Of a DNA stretch of 50,352 nucleotides, positions 40,447 through 48,868 are shown piece by piece; the stretch's first letter is position 1; each line of letters begins with the position of its first letter. A program made the position numbers and the translations under genes. The DNA lies in NCBI GenBank assembly GCA_964416645.1, contig CAYQEZ010000009.1, positions 1 to 50,352 on the forward strand, read 5' to 3'. The notes below the pieces were generated by a model. The model saw only the letters and a program-made list of their open reading frames with translations, did no database searches and was not told the DNA's origin. Source of the DNA: GCA-002282575 sp964416645. GTDB taxonomy: Bacteria; Pseudomonadota; Gammaproteobacteria; Thiomicrospirales; Thiomicrospiraceae.

Positions 40447-43236
40447 GTGAAAGAAATTCAAGATAAGCAGTTGCGTGCTCGTGTTAAGCTACTCGGAACG
40501 CTGTTAGGTAATGTCGTGCGTCAACAAGCTGGTGAAGCCGTTTACGAAGCCGTTGAACGCTTGCGTCAAGGATTTATTAATTTACGCAAGCAAGACGATC
40601 CCGCGTTACGTCAATCTCTCAATGATTTTATTGCTGATTTAGACGCCGACACCATGACGCATGTGATTCGTGCTTTCAACATTTATTTTGGTCTGGCCAA
40701 TTTAGCGGAAGAAGAAGGCGCTTTTCACCGTCGTCAGCACCAAATGCGTGAAGAAGGCCCACTGTGGCTTGGTTCATTCATGACATCGATTGGCGAGTTG
40801 AAAGCTGAAGGTATCAGCGCCGAGCAAATGAATGAATTAGTACAAGGCTTGATGTATCGTCCTGTCTTTACTGCTCACCCTACCGAGTCTAAACGTCGCG
40901 CGGTGATGGAAAACCTGCGTGAAGTTTTCGTTACTCTAGAAAATTTGGTTTTCGATGAACGTCGCAATGACTGGAATAACCCCGAGATCATCAATCGCTT
41001 ACAAACACAAATTCAAGTGTTGTGGAATACCGATGAAGTGCGTTCGACTAAACCAGAAGTTGATGATGAAATTCGTCATGGTATTTTCTACTTTCGCCAG
41101 TCATTATTTGCAGCGGTACCCAAAGTTTATCGCTTTATGGATCGTGCCTTGGCACATCATTACCCAGAAGCGAAGCTGAGTGCCTCACCCTTTTTATCCT
41201 TTGGTTCTTGGATTGGTGGTGACAGAGACGGCAACCCTTTTGTAACGCACCAAAAAACAGAAATGGCGGTGTTATTGCACGCTCGTACCATTCTTTATTA
41301 TTATCGTGATACCGTATTTAAACTCAGTCGTCATCTTACGCACTCACGCCACCTGTGCAATATCAGCCAAGAGGTGATTAACCGTGCCACCATTGTCGAC
41401 TCTGACTTGTTACATGAAATTTTCCATAACCGTCCTAATCGCTTTAGTGATGAACCCTATCGCCGCTTCTTGTACATTATCGAAGGCAAAATTCAAGCAA
41501 CGCTAAGCTGGATTGAAAGTCGTATTAATAAAGAACCAACGCCTCGCTCTCGCTTTGCTTACGATAACGAATACCAATTTTTAGAAGATTTACAACTGAT
41601 TCATGACTCACTCTGCGGACATGGTGATAAAACCATTGCCGATAGCGATTTACTCGACTTAATTCGCGTTGTAAAAACTTTCGGTTTTTATCTGATGCGC
41701 TTAGATATCCGTCAAGAATCAACTGTTCATAGTGAATCCGTTGCTGAATTATTAATGCATTTAGGTATAGATTACAATGCATTAACTGAAGAAGCTCGAA
41801 TCCGTCTATTAGCAGAACACATTGCCTCTCCGGTTATTATTGATCGTAAACATCTCGTTCTGTCAGAAAAGACGAAAGAAGTTTTGGCGGTGTTTGATGT
41901 CATTCGTCAAATGCGCGAAGAAATCAGCCCGAAAGCTTTTGGTCAATATGTCATTTCAATGACGCACCATGCCAGCCATGTCATGGAAGTGATGTTTTTA
42001 GCACATCAAACAGGTCTTGCAGGTGCTTCGAATGGCGAAACCTATTGCCACATTCAGGTGTCGCCACTGTTTGAAACCATCGAAGACTTACAGCACATTG
42101 TGCCCGTGATGACTGACCTAATGGAAAACGAGACCTACCGCTCACTGGTCAACAGTGCTGGTAAGTTGCAAGAAATTATGTTGGGTTATTCTGACTCTTG
42201 TAAAGATGGCGGTATCGTTGCTTCGGCATGGAATCTCTATCGTGCACAGAAAGAAATCATGGCCGTATTTGATCAATACGATATCGAATGTCGTTTATTC
42301 CATGGTCGTGGTGGTACGGTCGGTCGTGGCGGTGGTCCTACACACATTGCCATTCAGTCACAACCTTATGGCACCGTGCATGGTCAAATCAAATTTACCG
42401 AACAAGGTGAAGTGCTTTCTTACAAATACAGTAACTCTGAAACAGCCGCCTATGAATTGACTTTGGGTGTGACGGGTTTAATGAAGGCCAGTACTCACTT
42501 AGTACATTCTGTCAGAGTAGAAGATGAACAAGACATGGCGATTATGGCTGAGCTGGCGCAGTATGGTGAAACCAGTTACCGTCAACTCACCGACAATACA
42601 CCAGGCTTCTTAGACTATTTCTATGAAATCACTCCCGTTACGGAAATTGGCTTGTTGAATATGGGTTCACGCCCTTCTCACCGTAAAACGGGCAATCGCA
42701 GTAAAGCGTCTATTCGTGCCATTCCTTGGGTGTTTGGTTGGGCGCAAGCGCGCTTAACCTTACCGGCTTGGTATGGCTTAGGTAGTGCTCTTGACCAATG
42801 GCAAAAAGAACATCCAGAGCAGCCAACCGCTTTACGCGATATGTACGAGCGCTGGCCTTTCTTCCGTTCGATGGTGAGCAATATTCAAATGTCACTGTTT
42901 AAAACGGAACTAACAACTGGCAAAGAATACTCTATGCTGGCACAAGATCGTGAGCAGGCACTCAGCATTTACGATACTATTGCCAATGAGTATCACTGCA
43001 CCAGTAAACAAGTATTGGAGATCATCGGTAATGAAACTCTAATGGCAGATACGCCAGAAATTGCCCTATCATTACATCGTCGTAATCCCTATTTGGATCC
43101 ACTCAATCACGTGCAAATTGTGTTGCTGAAACGCTATCGCAGCCCTGAAGCAACTGAACAAGAGCGTGATATGTGGTTAAGACCCCTCCTTCGCTCCATC
43201 AATGCCATTGCGGCCGGTATGCGTAATACGGGTTAA
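40447..43236 (+). CDS. ppc: Phosphoenolpyruvate carboxylase
   Basis: Anaplerotic carboxylation of PEP to oxaloacetate. The active-site motifs are VFTAHPTESKRR (His144), GGDRDGNPFVT, FHGRGGTVGRGGGPTH and the C-terminal tail AAGMRNTG. The length with the chosen start is 929 aa, within the usual 880-930. The GTG at 40447 has AGGA 9 bases upstream and gives the common N-terminus leading to RVKLLGTLLG. Another GTG at 40408 would add 13 residues without a good ribosome site. It follows ppa and precedes panD by 13 bases. FBPase, PPase and PEPC together favour net flow towards biosynthesis. Confidence 0.97.
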   Translation: MKEIQDKQLRARVKLLGTLLGNVVRQQAGEAVYEAVERLRQGFINLRKQDDPALRQSLNDFIADLDADTMTHVIRAFNIYFGLANLAEEEGAFHRRQHQMREEGPLWLGSFMTSIGELKAEGISAEQMNELVQGLMYRPVFTAHPTESKRRAVMENLREVFVTLENLVFDERRNDWNNPEIINRLQTQIQVLWNTDEVRSTKPEVDDEIRHGIFYFRQSLFAAVPKVYRFMDRALAHHYPEAKLSASPFLSFGSWIGGDRDGNPFVTHQKTEMAVLLHARTILYYYRDTVFKLSRHLTHSRHLCNISQEVINRATIVDSDLLHEIFHNRPNRFSDEPYRRFLYIIEGKIQATLSWIESRINKEPTPRSRFAYDNEYQFLEDLQLIHDSLCGHGDKTIADSDLLDLIRVVKTFGFYLMRLDIRQESTVHSESVAELLMHLGIDYNALTEEARIRLLAEHIASPVIIDRKHLVLSEKTKEVLAVFDVIRQMREEISPKAFGQYVISMTHHASHVMEVMFLAHQTGLAGASNGETYCHIQVSPLFETIEDLQHIVPVMTDLMENETYRSLVNSAGKLQEIMLGYSDSCKDGGIVASAWNLYRAQKEIMAVFDQYDIECRLFHGRGGTVGRGGGPTHIAIQSQPYGTVHGQIKFTEQGEVLSYKYSNSETAAYELTLGVTGLMKASTHLVHSVRVEDEQDMAIMAELAQYGETSYRQLTDNTPGFLDYFYEITPVTEIGLLNMGSRPSHRKTGNRSKASIRAIPWVFGWAQARLTLPAWYGLGSALDQWQKEHPEQPTALRDMYERWPFFRSMVSNIQMSLFKTELTTGKEYSMLAQDREQALSIYDTIANEYHCTSKQVLEIIGNETLMADTPEIALSLHRRNPYLDPLNHVQIVLLKRYRSPEATEQERDMWLRPLLRSINAIAAGMRNTG

Positions 43237-43249
43237 GGAAAGAAACAGT

Positions 43250-43630
43250 ATGATTAAAACGGTATTAAATGCCAAACTGCATCGCGTCACGACTACTCAC
43301 GCTGAGCTAGATTATGAGGGTTCTTGTGCGATTGATGGTCAGTTACTCGATGTTGCTGGCATTCATGAATACGAACAAATTCATATATATAATGTGAACA
43401 ATGGTGAGCGTTTTGTGACCTATGCCATTAGAGCGGAAGAAAAAAGCGGCATTATTTCTGTGAATGGTGCCGCTGCACATAAAGCTCGCCCTGGTGATTT
43501 ACTGATTATTTGTACCTTTGCCCAAATTCACACTGCTGAAATGACTAAGCATCATCCAACCTTGGTTTATGTCGATGCAGCTAACTGTGTAACGGCAAAG
43601 AAAAGCAGCATTGCGCTACAAAAACATTAA
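43250..43630 (+). CDS. panD: Aspartate 1-decarboxylase proenzyme
   Basis: Pyruvoyl enzyme that makes beta-alanine from aspartate for pantothenate and CoA. The self-cleavage site is visible as YEGSC, Gly24-Ser25, from which the pyruvoyl group arises. The N-terminus MIKTVLNAKLHRVTTTHAEL and the GAAAHKARPGDLLII segment are typical. The length of 126 aa matches the family. The ATG at 43250 has AAGGAA 9 bases upstream; an upstream extension of 16 codons is not conserved. panB and panC are not in the window. A hairpin terminator follows. Confidence 0.96.
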   Translation: MIKTVLNAKLHRVTTTHAELDYEGSCAIDGQLLDVAGIHEYEQIHIYNVNNGERFVTYAIRAEEKSGIISVNGAAAHKARPGDLLIICTFAQIHTAEMTKHHPTLVYVDAANCVTAKKSSIALQKH

Positions 43631-43645
43631 GCGACTGATCATCAG

Positions 43646-43670
43646 AAAAGCCCTTTAATGGGCTTTTTTT
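43646..43670 (+). terminator. Rho-independent terminator of panD
   Basis: AAAGCCC (43647-43653), loop TTTAAT, GGGCTTT (43660-43666), then a T-run to 43670. A standard terminator 16 bases after the panD stop. Confidence 0.9.
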
Positions 43671-43695
43671 AATTTGTTTAATTAAGGATAACGCC

Positions 43696-44205
43696 ATGTT
43701 AGATTTCAAAGCATTAATGAGTGAAGTTCCTGATTTTCCTAAACCGGGCATCTTATTTCGTGATATCTCTCCTTTACTGAATCAACACTTTAGCGAAGCC
43801 ATCGATGCCATGAGCGCACTTTACAGCGAGGAAGAATGGGCTAAGATTGATCTACTCGCGGGTATTGAGTCGCGGGGTTTTATTTTCGCTTCGGCATTGG
43901 CTTATAAGCATGGAAAGGGTTTCGTTAAAATTCGTAAACCTGGCAAATTACCCAATGTCGCAGCCAGCATAAATTACGGTTTGGAATATGGTAGTGATAG
44001 CTTACACATGCAAGCAGGTGATGGTCGTCGTGTGTTAATTTGCGATGATTTAATTGCCACTGGTGGCTCGATGGGCGCGGCAGCTGAGTTATGTCAGCAA
44101 GTCGGTTATCAGGTTGCTGGCATGGTTTGCTTGGTCGATTTAGCCAGCTTGAATAGTTTTAGCTGGCAAGGTATGAAGGTGCGGTCGGTGATTCAGTACG
44201 AATGA
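43696..44205 (+). CDS. apt: Adenine phosphoribosyltransferase
   Basis: Purine-salvage enzyme that converts adenine and PRPP to AMP. The PRPP-binding loop VLICDDLIATGGSM is at 113-126. The N-terminal DFPKPGILFRDISPLL and the middle GIESRGFIFASALAYKHGKGFVKIRKPGKLP are the usual blocks. The length is 169 aa. AAGGA lies about 8 bases upstream of the ATG. The gene is the last of the conserved plus-strand run before the integrase unit. Confidence 0.96.
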   Translation: MLDFKALMSEVPDFPKPGILFRDISPLLNQHFSEAIDAMSALYSEEEWAKIDLLAGIESRGFIFASALAYKHGKGFVKIRKPGKLPNVAASINYGLEYGSDSLHMQAGDGRRVLICDDLIATGGSMGAAAELCQQVGYQVAGMVCLVDLASLNSFSWQGMKVRSVIQYE

Positions 44206-44321
44206 AGTTTATATTTTTACAACGATAAAGCTGTTACAATCGAGGAAAATCGTTATATTTATGAAGTATTAATTGTGGAGTGGCTACACTATTTCACCAA
44301 GCATACTCACTTCCCTTGCGC

Positions 44322-44358
44322 TAATCCTAAAAAGATGCCCCCCACACGGTTAGGATTA
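44322..44358. repeat. Inverted repeat between apt and higA
   Basis: TAATCCTAA (44322-44330) and TTAGGATTA (44350-44358) form a perfect 9-bp inverted repeat with a 19-base loop. A smaller GCCC-CGTC-GGGC hairpin follows at 44368-44379. On the minus strand these lie downstream of higA and could end the integrase-higBA transcript; no T-run follows directly. The remainder of 44206-44398 shows no gene. Confidence 0.45.
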
Positions 44359-44398
44359 CCGCTATTCGCCCCGTCGGGCTAGGAGGTGCAAACGCTGG

Positions 44399-44731
44399 TT
44401 AAACGCTTAACGCGCTTGTTGTCTGTGACTGTGTTGGCACATAACCGCCCGTCGTTGGTGTGTCATTCCTGATAATCTGTGACTGTCTTAGCTTCCACAA
44501 ATCGTAGGCGTTTTGAACACCTAGCCATACCTCAGCCTTGCCGCCTATGTGTTGTTCAATAGCAAGGGCAACACTTGGTGTTATGCCAGCACGCTCATGA
44601 ATAATATTGCTTAGGTGCTTGCGACTAATGCCCAACTTTTCGGCGGCGGCTGTAATCGTCAAGCCTAATTCTTCTAATTCATCATTTAATAACCACGCTG
44701 GTGGGGCGGGGTCATATCCTGCTTTAATCAT
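44399..44731 (-). CDS. higA: HigA-type antitoxin (XRE family)
   Basis: Antitoxin of a HigBA toxin-antitoxin pair. The 110-aa protein has the HigA N-terminus and a helix-turn-helix, LTITAAAEKLGISRKHLSNIIHERAGITP (about 24-52). It is followed by the family block VALAIEQHIGGKAEVWLGVQNAYDLWKLR. It lies 12 bases downstream of higB on the same strand, the usual toxin-first HigBA order. The C-terminal 20 residues (Thr, Ser and Gln rich) are probably disordered. Confidence 0.92.
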   Translation of the reverse strand: MIKAGYDPAPPAWLLNDELEELGLTITAAAEKLGISRKHLSNIIHERAGITPSVALAIEQHIGGKAEVWLGVQNAYDLWKLRQSQIIRNDTPTTGGYVPTQSQTTSALSV

Positions 44732-44743
44732 GATATATGCTCC

Positions 44744-45028
44744 TTAGTGATAGTCTTCATAATCGAGTAATTCGCAAGCGTCGCCATTTACGGCAAGGGT
44801 TATTCTCCAGTTTGCCCTAACAGTAATTGACCAGATGCCAGCCCTATTGCCCTTTAATTGGTGCGTCCTAAAGCTGTTGACGCTTGCCACCGCTTCCATG
44901 TTTTCGGCTTGGTGCAAATAATCAAGAATCACTCTAAGCCGTTTAGCGTGTTCTGATTGAATGCCTTTATGGCTTCCTGTGGTGTAAAAGGCTTCTAACC
45001 CTTTGTGCTTAAAGCTGGTTATTTTCAT
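44744..45028 (-). CDS. higB: HigB-type toxin (RelE superfamily)
   Basis: Ribosome-dependent mRNA interferase toxin. The 94-aa protein has the HigB blocks FKHKGLEAFYTTGS and HAKRLRVILDYLHQAENMEAV. HQLKGNRAGIWSITVRANWRITLAV then follows, with the basic residues of the active site, and LLDYEDYH at the C-terminus. Its start lies inside the end of the integrase gene (20-base overlap), so it is likely translated from the integrase mRNA. The partner higA is directly downstream. Confidence 0.92.
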   Translation of the reverse strand: MKITSFKHKGLEAFYTTGSHKGIQSEHAKRLRVILDYLHQAENMEAVASVNSFRTHQLKGNRAGIWSITVRANWRITLAVNGDACELLDYEDYH

Positions 45029-46127
45029 GATTATTATTGTAACCTAATTGGTTTCGTTTTGGGTTGATAATTTGCATAACAATAGCCTGCATCTTCTTAG
45101 CCGCTTCAATCCGTTGTTCTATGTACTCAGAACGGTTATAAACTGCCATAACGCCCTCCATTGTGTGATTAGTGCATTTCTCTACCACGAACGGCTCTAC
45201 CCCCGCATCATTCAATTGTGTGGCAAAAGTGCGACGCAAATCATGACAGGTGTAAGCGTTGTAGTTGGGTTGCTTTGCTTGTGACTGATAGCCGTGTTTT
45301 TTTAGTAATCGATTTAACCAATTTTGAATATTGGTGGTGGTACAAGTGGGAAGCGGTAGCTGTTGCATTGCCAGCGGTGGTAAATAAACCCAATGCGCTT
45401 TACCGTTCTTAGTGTCATCTTTGCGCCAGCGGTCACCATCTAAATAACCTTCCTGTGCCTCATTGATGCGCAAGCCTGTTAATAGCTGAAACCTAAGCAA
45501 GGTCGCGTTTTGATGTTCTAGTGCAAACACAAAGCGTATCTCGTCATCTGTCAAAACCCTGTCTTTTGCTTTGGGGGTATAACCCGTGATATTGCTGGTG
45601 ATTCCTTCGGCTGGGCTGTTGTCGATATAGCCACACTCAACGGCATAGGCAAACACTTTGCGCAAATGCGCCCGCATCATATCGCCCGATCTGGGTCTGT
45701 CCTTACTGTACGCCCTTAGCCACGTGGTCAATTCCAGTCGTTTGACGCTCCTAATAGTGCAGTTGCCAAATCGCTCGACAATTAAATCAAGGTAGTGTTT
45801 AGCCTGTTCAGGTCGTTTGTGCTTCTTTTCAACCATGCCAGTGTAGTAGGCTTCGACTAGGGTCTTAATGTTGGCAGTTATGACGTTGGCTTGTCTTGCC
45901 AGCTCTAAGGCTTCCCGTTTTGCCTCGGTGGGGCCAACCTCTGGGAATCTGCCAATAGTGATGACTTTAGTTTTACCGTCTTTGCGATCCCTGTAAATCC
46001 ACGTTTTTGATGATGCCCTAACTCTAAGCATTAACCCGTTGCCAGCTTGATAATCTTTATCTTTGCCGTCATGATGTATTTTTTGAACACCCTTAACAGT
46101 GCTTAGGTCAAAAGCCTTTTCGCTCAT
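45009..46127 (-). CDS. P4-type tyrosine integrase (DUF4102 arm-binding domain)
   Basis: Site-specific recombinase of a genomic-island type. The N-terminal DUF4102 domain is at about 5-80. A SAM-like core-binding domain follows (about 85-170). The catalytic domain holds Arg220 (LTGLRINEAQ), His295-x-x-Arg298 (TCHDLRRTF), His321 (CTNHTMEG) and Tyr330 (MAVYNRSEY). All catalytic residues are present, so it is likely active. I chose the ATG at 46127 (372 aa), where the DUF4102 sequence begins; an upstream extension of 32 codons runs through the direct repeats. Its stop overlaps the higB start. No tRNA or att duplication is obvious. Confidence 0.9.
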   Translation of the reverse strand: MSEKAFDLSTVKGVQKIHHDGKDKDYQAGNGLMLRVRASSKTWIYRDRKDGKTKVITIGRFPEVGPTEAKREALELARQANVITANIKTLVEAYYTGMVEKKHKRPEQAKHYLDLIVERFGNCTIRSVKRLELTTWLRAYSKDRPRSGDMMRAHLRKVFAYAVECGYIDNSPAEGITSNITGYTPKAKDRVLTDDEIRFVFALEHQNATLLRFQLLTGLRINEAQEGYLDGDRWRKDDTKNGKAHWVYLPPLAMQQLPLPTCTTTNIQNWLNRLLKKHGYQSQAKQPNYNAYTCHDLRRTFATQLNDAGVEPFVVEKCTNHTMEGVMAVYNRSEYIEQRIEAAKKMQAIVMQIINPKRNQLGYNNNHENNQL

Positions 46128-46163
46128 GGTATAGTTGCCAGTGTTTGTATATGAGTTGAATTT

Positions 46164-46206
46164 TGTGTACCAATCTGTGTACCAATTGGCTATGAATATT
46201 GGTACA
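46164..46206. repeat. Iteron-like repeats upstream of the integrase gene
   Basis: TGTGTACCAAT occurs at 46164-46174 and 46176-46186 as direct repeats, one base apart, and the inverted copy ATTGGTACA is at 46198-46206. They lie 37-79 bases before the integrase ATG and 35 bases before the phosphatase gene. They may be arm-type integrase or excisionase binding sites, or an operator. Confidence 0.6.
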
Positions 46207-46240
46207 AAACTATAAACAAACATAGAAAGTTAAAAATATA

Positions 46241-46762
46241 ATGCAAGAAAATCATACAGATATGAACAATAAAAAACAGGTAAAAACGCTATTCGTCTGC
46301 ATGGGCAATATTTGCCGCTCCCCAACTGCTCATGCAGTGTTTCGTCATTTAGTGAAAGAGAACGGCTTAGACGATGTGATTGAAATTGATTCAGCAGGAA
46401 CTCACGCCTATCACATTGGTAATCCACCCGACACTCGTTCGATGCAAACCGCACGCAAACGTGGCATTGAGATGAGTGATTTACGCGCTCGCCAAGTCGA
46501 TTTGGGCGACTTTTACCATTACGATTATTTAATCGCCATGGATGATTACAATATGTCCTTGCTGAAGGAACAGGCTCCTACTGACATGAAACACAAACTC
46601 AGCTTGTTTCTTTCTTTTGCGCCCCACTTAAACCAGCGTGAAGTGCCCGATCCTTACTATGGTGGTGCGGATGGTTTTGAGTTGGTGTTCGATATGGTGC
46701 AAGCGGCAAGTGAAGGCTTGCTATCTCACATTAAGCAACACCATCTTGGTCAGCGTGGTTAG
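46241..46762 (+). CDS. Low-molecular-weight protein tyrosine phosphatase
   Basis: Cysteine-based phosphatase of the LMW-PTP family (arsenate-reductase-like fold). The signature VCMGNICRSP places the catalytic Cys20 and Arg26, and the general acid Asp is in VPDPYYGG. The length of 173 aa from the first ATG is slightly long; a second ATG at 46262 gives 166 aa and a better match to the family start. Neither has a strong ribosome site. The Wzb-type kinase and capsule genes are not nearby, so the target is unknown. relA follows after 8 bases. Confidence 0.92.
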   Translation: MQENHTDMNNKKQVKTLFVCMGNICRSPTAHAVFRHLVKENGLDDVIEIDSAGTHAYHIGNPPDTRSMQTARKRGIEMSDLRARQVDLGDFYHYDYLIAMDDYNMSLLKEQAPTDMKHKLSLFLSFAPHLNQREVPDPYYGGADGFELVFDMVQAASEGLLSHIKQHHLGQRG

Positions 46763-46770
46763 GCAAAGAC

Positions 46771-48288
46771 GTGAATAGCGAACGCAATCCCACACATTGG
46801 CCAGCCCTACCCAGCGATTTTGCACAAGCCCTACCCCTACTGCAAAGCCTGCCTGCACCCACCTTATTAATCGAGGTACTTAGCCAATGGCAAGCCGAAC
46901 AAGAGCCAGATGAAACGCACATTCGACTCAGGCATCAGTTGTTACATTGGGAAAAACAGCGTCATCAACTCAGCGACCATCTACCCGAAAGCAACGAGCA
47001 ATGGGAAAACTTTCGCCGTATGCTCTTATCGCTGCTCTCTTCGCCTTTAGTATTACTCACCGCTTTAGCCACTCATTTAGCAAAACTTCGCTTATTCAAG
47101 GTAATGGAAGACTGTGAACAACAACAATTGGCGGTGCAAACTCAGTCGGTTTATGCCCCTTTAGCCAATCGATTGGGACTTTCCACGTGGAAATGGGAAA
47201 TGGAAGACATTGCTTTTCGTCTTTCACATCCCCAAGACTATGCCAATATTGCCAAATCCCTAGCGAGCAAGCGTATCGAACGTGAAGCTTTTATTACACT
47301 CACCATTAAAGCCATCAGCCAGCTATTAGAGCGCGAACACATACAAGCCGATATTGCTGGACGACCTAAACACCTTTACAGCATTTATAAAAAAATGCAG
47401 CGTAAATCACTGGCATTTGAACAGCTTTACGATTTACACGCACTCAGATTACTCACTCACTCCATTGAAGATTGCTATCGTATTCTAGGGCTATTGCATC
47501 AGCACTTCGTTCCCCTGTTAAGTGAATTTGACGACTATATTGCCCGACCCAAAGCCAACGGCTACCAGAGCATTCACACCATTGTTATTGGTCACAATGG
47601 CTGGCCAGTAGAAATTCAAATTCGTACCCATCACATGCATCAACTCGCCGAAGAAGGCGTAGCAGCCCATTGGCGTTATAAAGAAGGGGCGCAACAAGAT
47701 GCCAGCTTAACGCAACTGGTACATCAACTCAGACAAAGCCTATCGGGAGAATTAGATGCCCAAAGTTTCGACGCCTGGGAAAAAGAGCTAACTGGCAAAC
47801 ACATTTTTGTTCTCACACCAAAAGGTGATTTATTGCGCTTAACCCAAGGCGCAACCGCCTTAGATGTGGCTTACCTCATTCACACCGATTTGGGGCACAG
47901 CTGTCGTGGCGCGCTGGTCAACGGGGCGATTAAACCGCTTGACGAACCCTTAGCCAATGGTGATCGCGTTGAAATCCTCACACAAAAACAAGGCACACCC
48001 AACCTCAACTGGTTGTCGGGCAAGTTCTTAGCCACCAGTCGCGCTCGTGGTAAGGTTAAAGCCTATTTTAATCGTCAGGCTGCCGACGTACATTTGGCGA
48101 CGGGGAAATCCCAGCTAGACAGACTCAAATCACGCTTTCGTTTAGGCACGGAATTTATTCAATTTTTAACGCAACGCTTCACTTTTATTAGCAACGATAA
48201 AAGCCTCGCCATTGCCATTGGTCAAGGGCGCATTAGCAGTGAACAACTCTCCAAAGCGGTGCAAGATTATTTGCATCCTCGTGTCTAA
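46771..48288 (+). CDS. relA: RelA-type (p)ppGpp synthetase, truncated by an in-frame stop
   Basis: The 505-aa product contains a degenerate hydrolase region, YAPLANRLGLSTWKWEMED, the synthetase domain (AGRPKHLYSIYKKM, DLHALRLL, then SEFDDYIARPKANGYQSIH) and the TGS domain (IFVLTPKGDLLRLTQGATALDVAYLIHTDLGH). The EFDD motif (about 252-255) is the RelA-type synthetase form. The GTG start follows AGG by about 8 bases. TAA at 48286-48288 ends the frame after the helical domain, but the same frame continues beyond it with the missing RelA C-terminal domains. The truncated form could retain synthetase activity with altered ribosome control. Confidence 0.9.
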   Translation: MNSERNPTHWPALPSDFAQALPLLQSLPAPTLLIEVLSQWQAEQEPDETHIRLRHQLLHWEKQRHQLSDHLPESNEQWENFRRMLLSLLSSPLVLLTALATHLAKLRLFKVMEDCEQQQLAVQTQSVYAPLANRLGLSTWKWEMEDIAFRLSHPQDYANIAKSLASKRIEREAFITLTIKAISQLLEREHIQADIAGRPKHLYSIYKKMQRKSLAFEQLYDLHALRLLTHSIEDCYRILGLLHQHFVPLLSEFDDYIARPKANGYQSIHTIVIGHNGWPVEIQIRTHHMHQLAEEGVAAHWRYKEGAQQDASLTQLVHQLRQSLSGELDAQSFDAWEKELTGKHIFVLTPKGDLLRLTQGATALDVAYLIHTDLGHSCRGALVNGAIKPLDEPLANGDRVEILTQKQGTPNLNWLSGKFLATSRARGKVKAYFNRQAADVHLATGKSQLDRLKSRFRLGTEFIQFLTQRFTFISNDKSLAIAIGQGRISSEQLSKAVQDYLHPRV

Positions 48289-48789
48289 ACACCAATAAAC
48301 TCGACAACCAACGAACCCAGTAAACCTCGAGATTCCAGCATTTTTGTGCCAGGTATTGGCAAAGTCACTGCGCACATCGCGCAGTGTTGTTCGCCCCAAC
48401 CACCCGAACCCATTATTGGGCTGCTCACACGTCAGCACGGCTTACGCATTCATCGTCAAGACTGCCCCGACCTACTCGCCCTGCCTGCGCAAACGCATCA
48501 ACGACTACTTAAAGTTCGCTGGAGTGGTGTTCAATCGATGGAAACGCCTTTGTGTCTGGAAATTATCGCCATTGAACGCGACAATTTATTGGTAGACCTT
48601 GTCACCTGTTTAACAAAAGAAGGGGTGCGTATCGGTCACTTTCAAGCCTTGCCAGGCGAACAAGCCAACAGTATTCGTGTGCACCTTGAATTGTCCGTCA
48701 ATGCTGACCAAGATTGGCTCGCCTTAATGGATAAAATCGAAAGCTTATCGGAAGTCTTGAGCGTCACTTATTGCCTTGAAAGCTCATAA
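48289..48789 (+). pseudogene. relA: RelA C-terminal zinc-finger and ACT domains, cut off by the upstream stop
   Basis: The relA reading frame continues without frameshift from codon 507. It encodes a short linker, then FVPGIGKVTAHIAQCCSPQPPEPIIG and RQHGLRIHRQDC (the CC zinc-finger or RIS domain), and a C-terminal ACT domain (METPLCLEIIAIERDNL to SVTYCLESS). These are the domains that contact the ribosome and tRNA in RelA. A GTG at 48346 could start a separate 147-aa product, but no ribosome site was seen. A single base change or sequencing error at 48286 (TAA for CAA) would explain it. Confidence 0.8.
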
Positions 48790-48868
48790 AATTGTTAACC
48801 GAATAGTGCAATCACGCAGCTAACCCTCTATACTTAACCTATTATGTTAATCACTTCTCGTTAGCCCC

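Noticed and set aside
44206..44398. Region after apt considered for tmRNA, 6S or SRP RNA
   Set aside because: None of the conserved ends or core motifs of these RNAs was found; only inverted repeats are visible.
45048..45412. Plus-strand frames antisense to the integrase
   Set aside because: They are shadows of a gene with a complete set of catalytic residues on the minus strand.
46230..46454. Minus-strand frame antisense to the tyrosine phosphatase gene
   Set aside because: The plus strand encodes a clear LMW-PTP with its signature; the antisense frame has no features.
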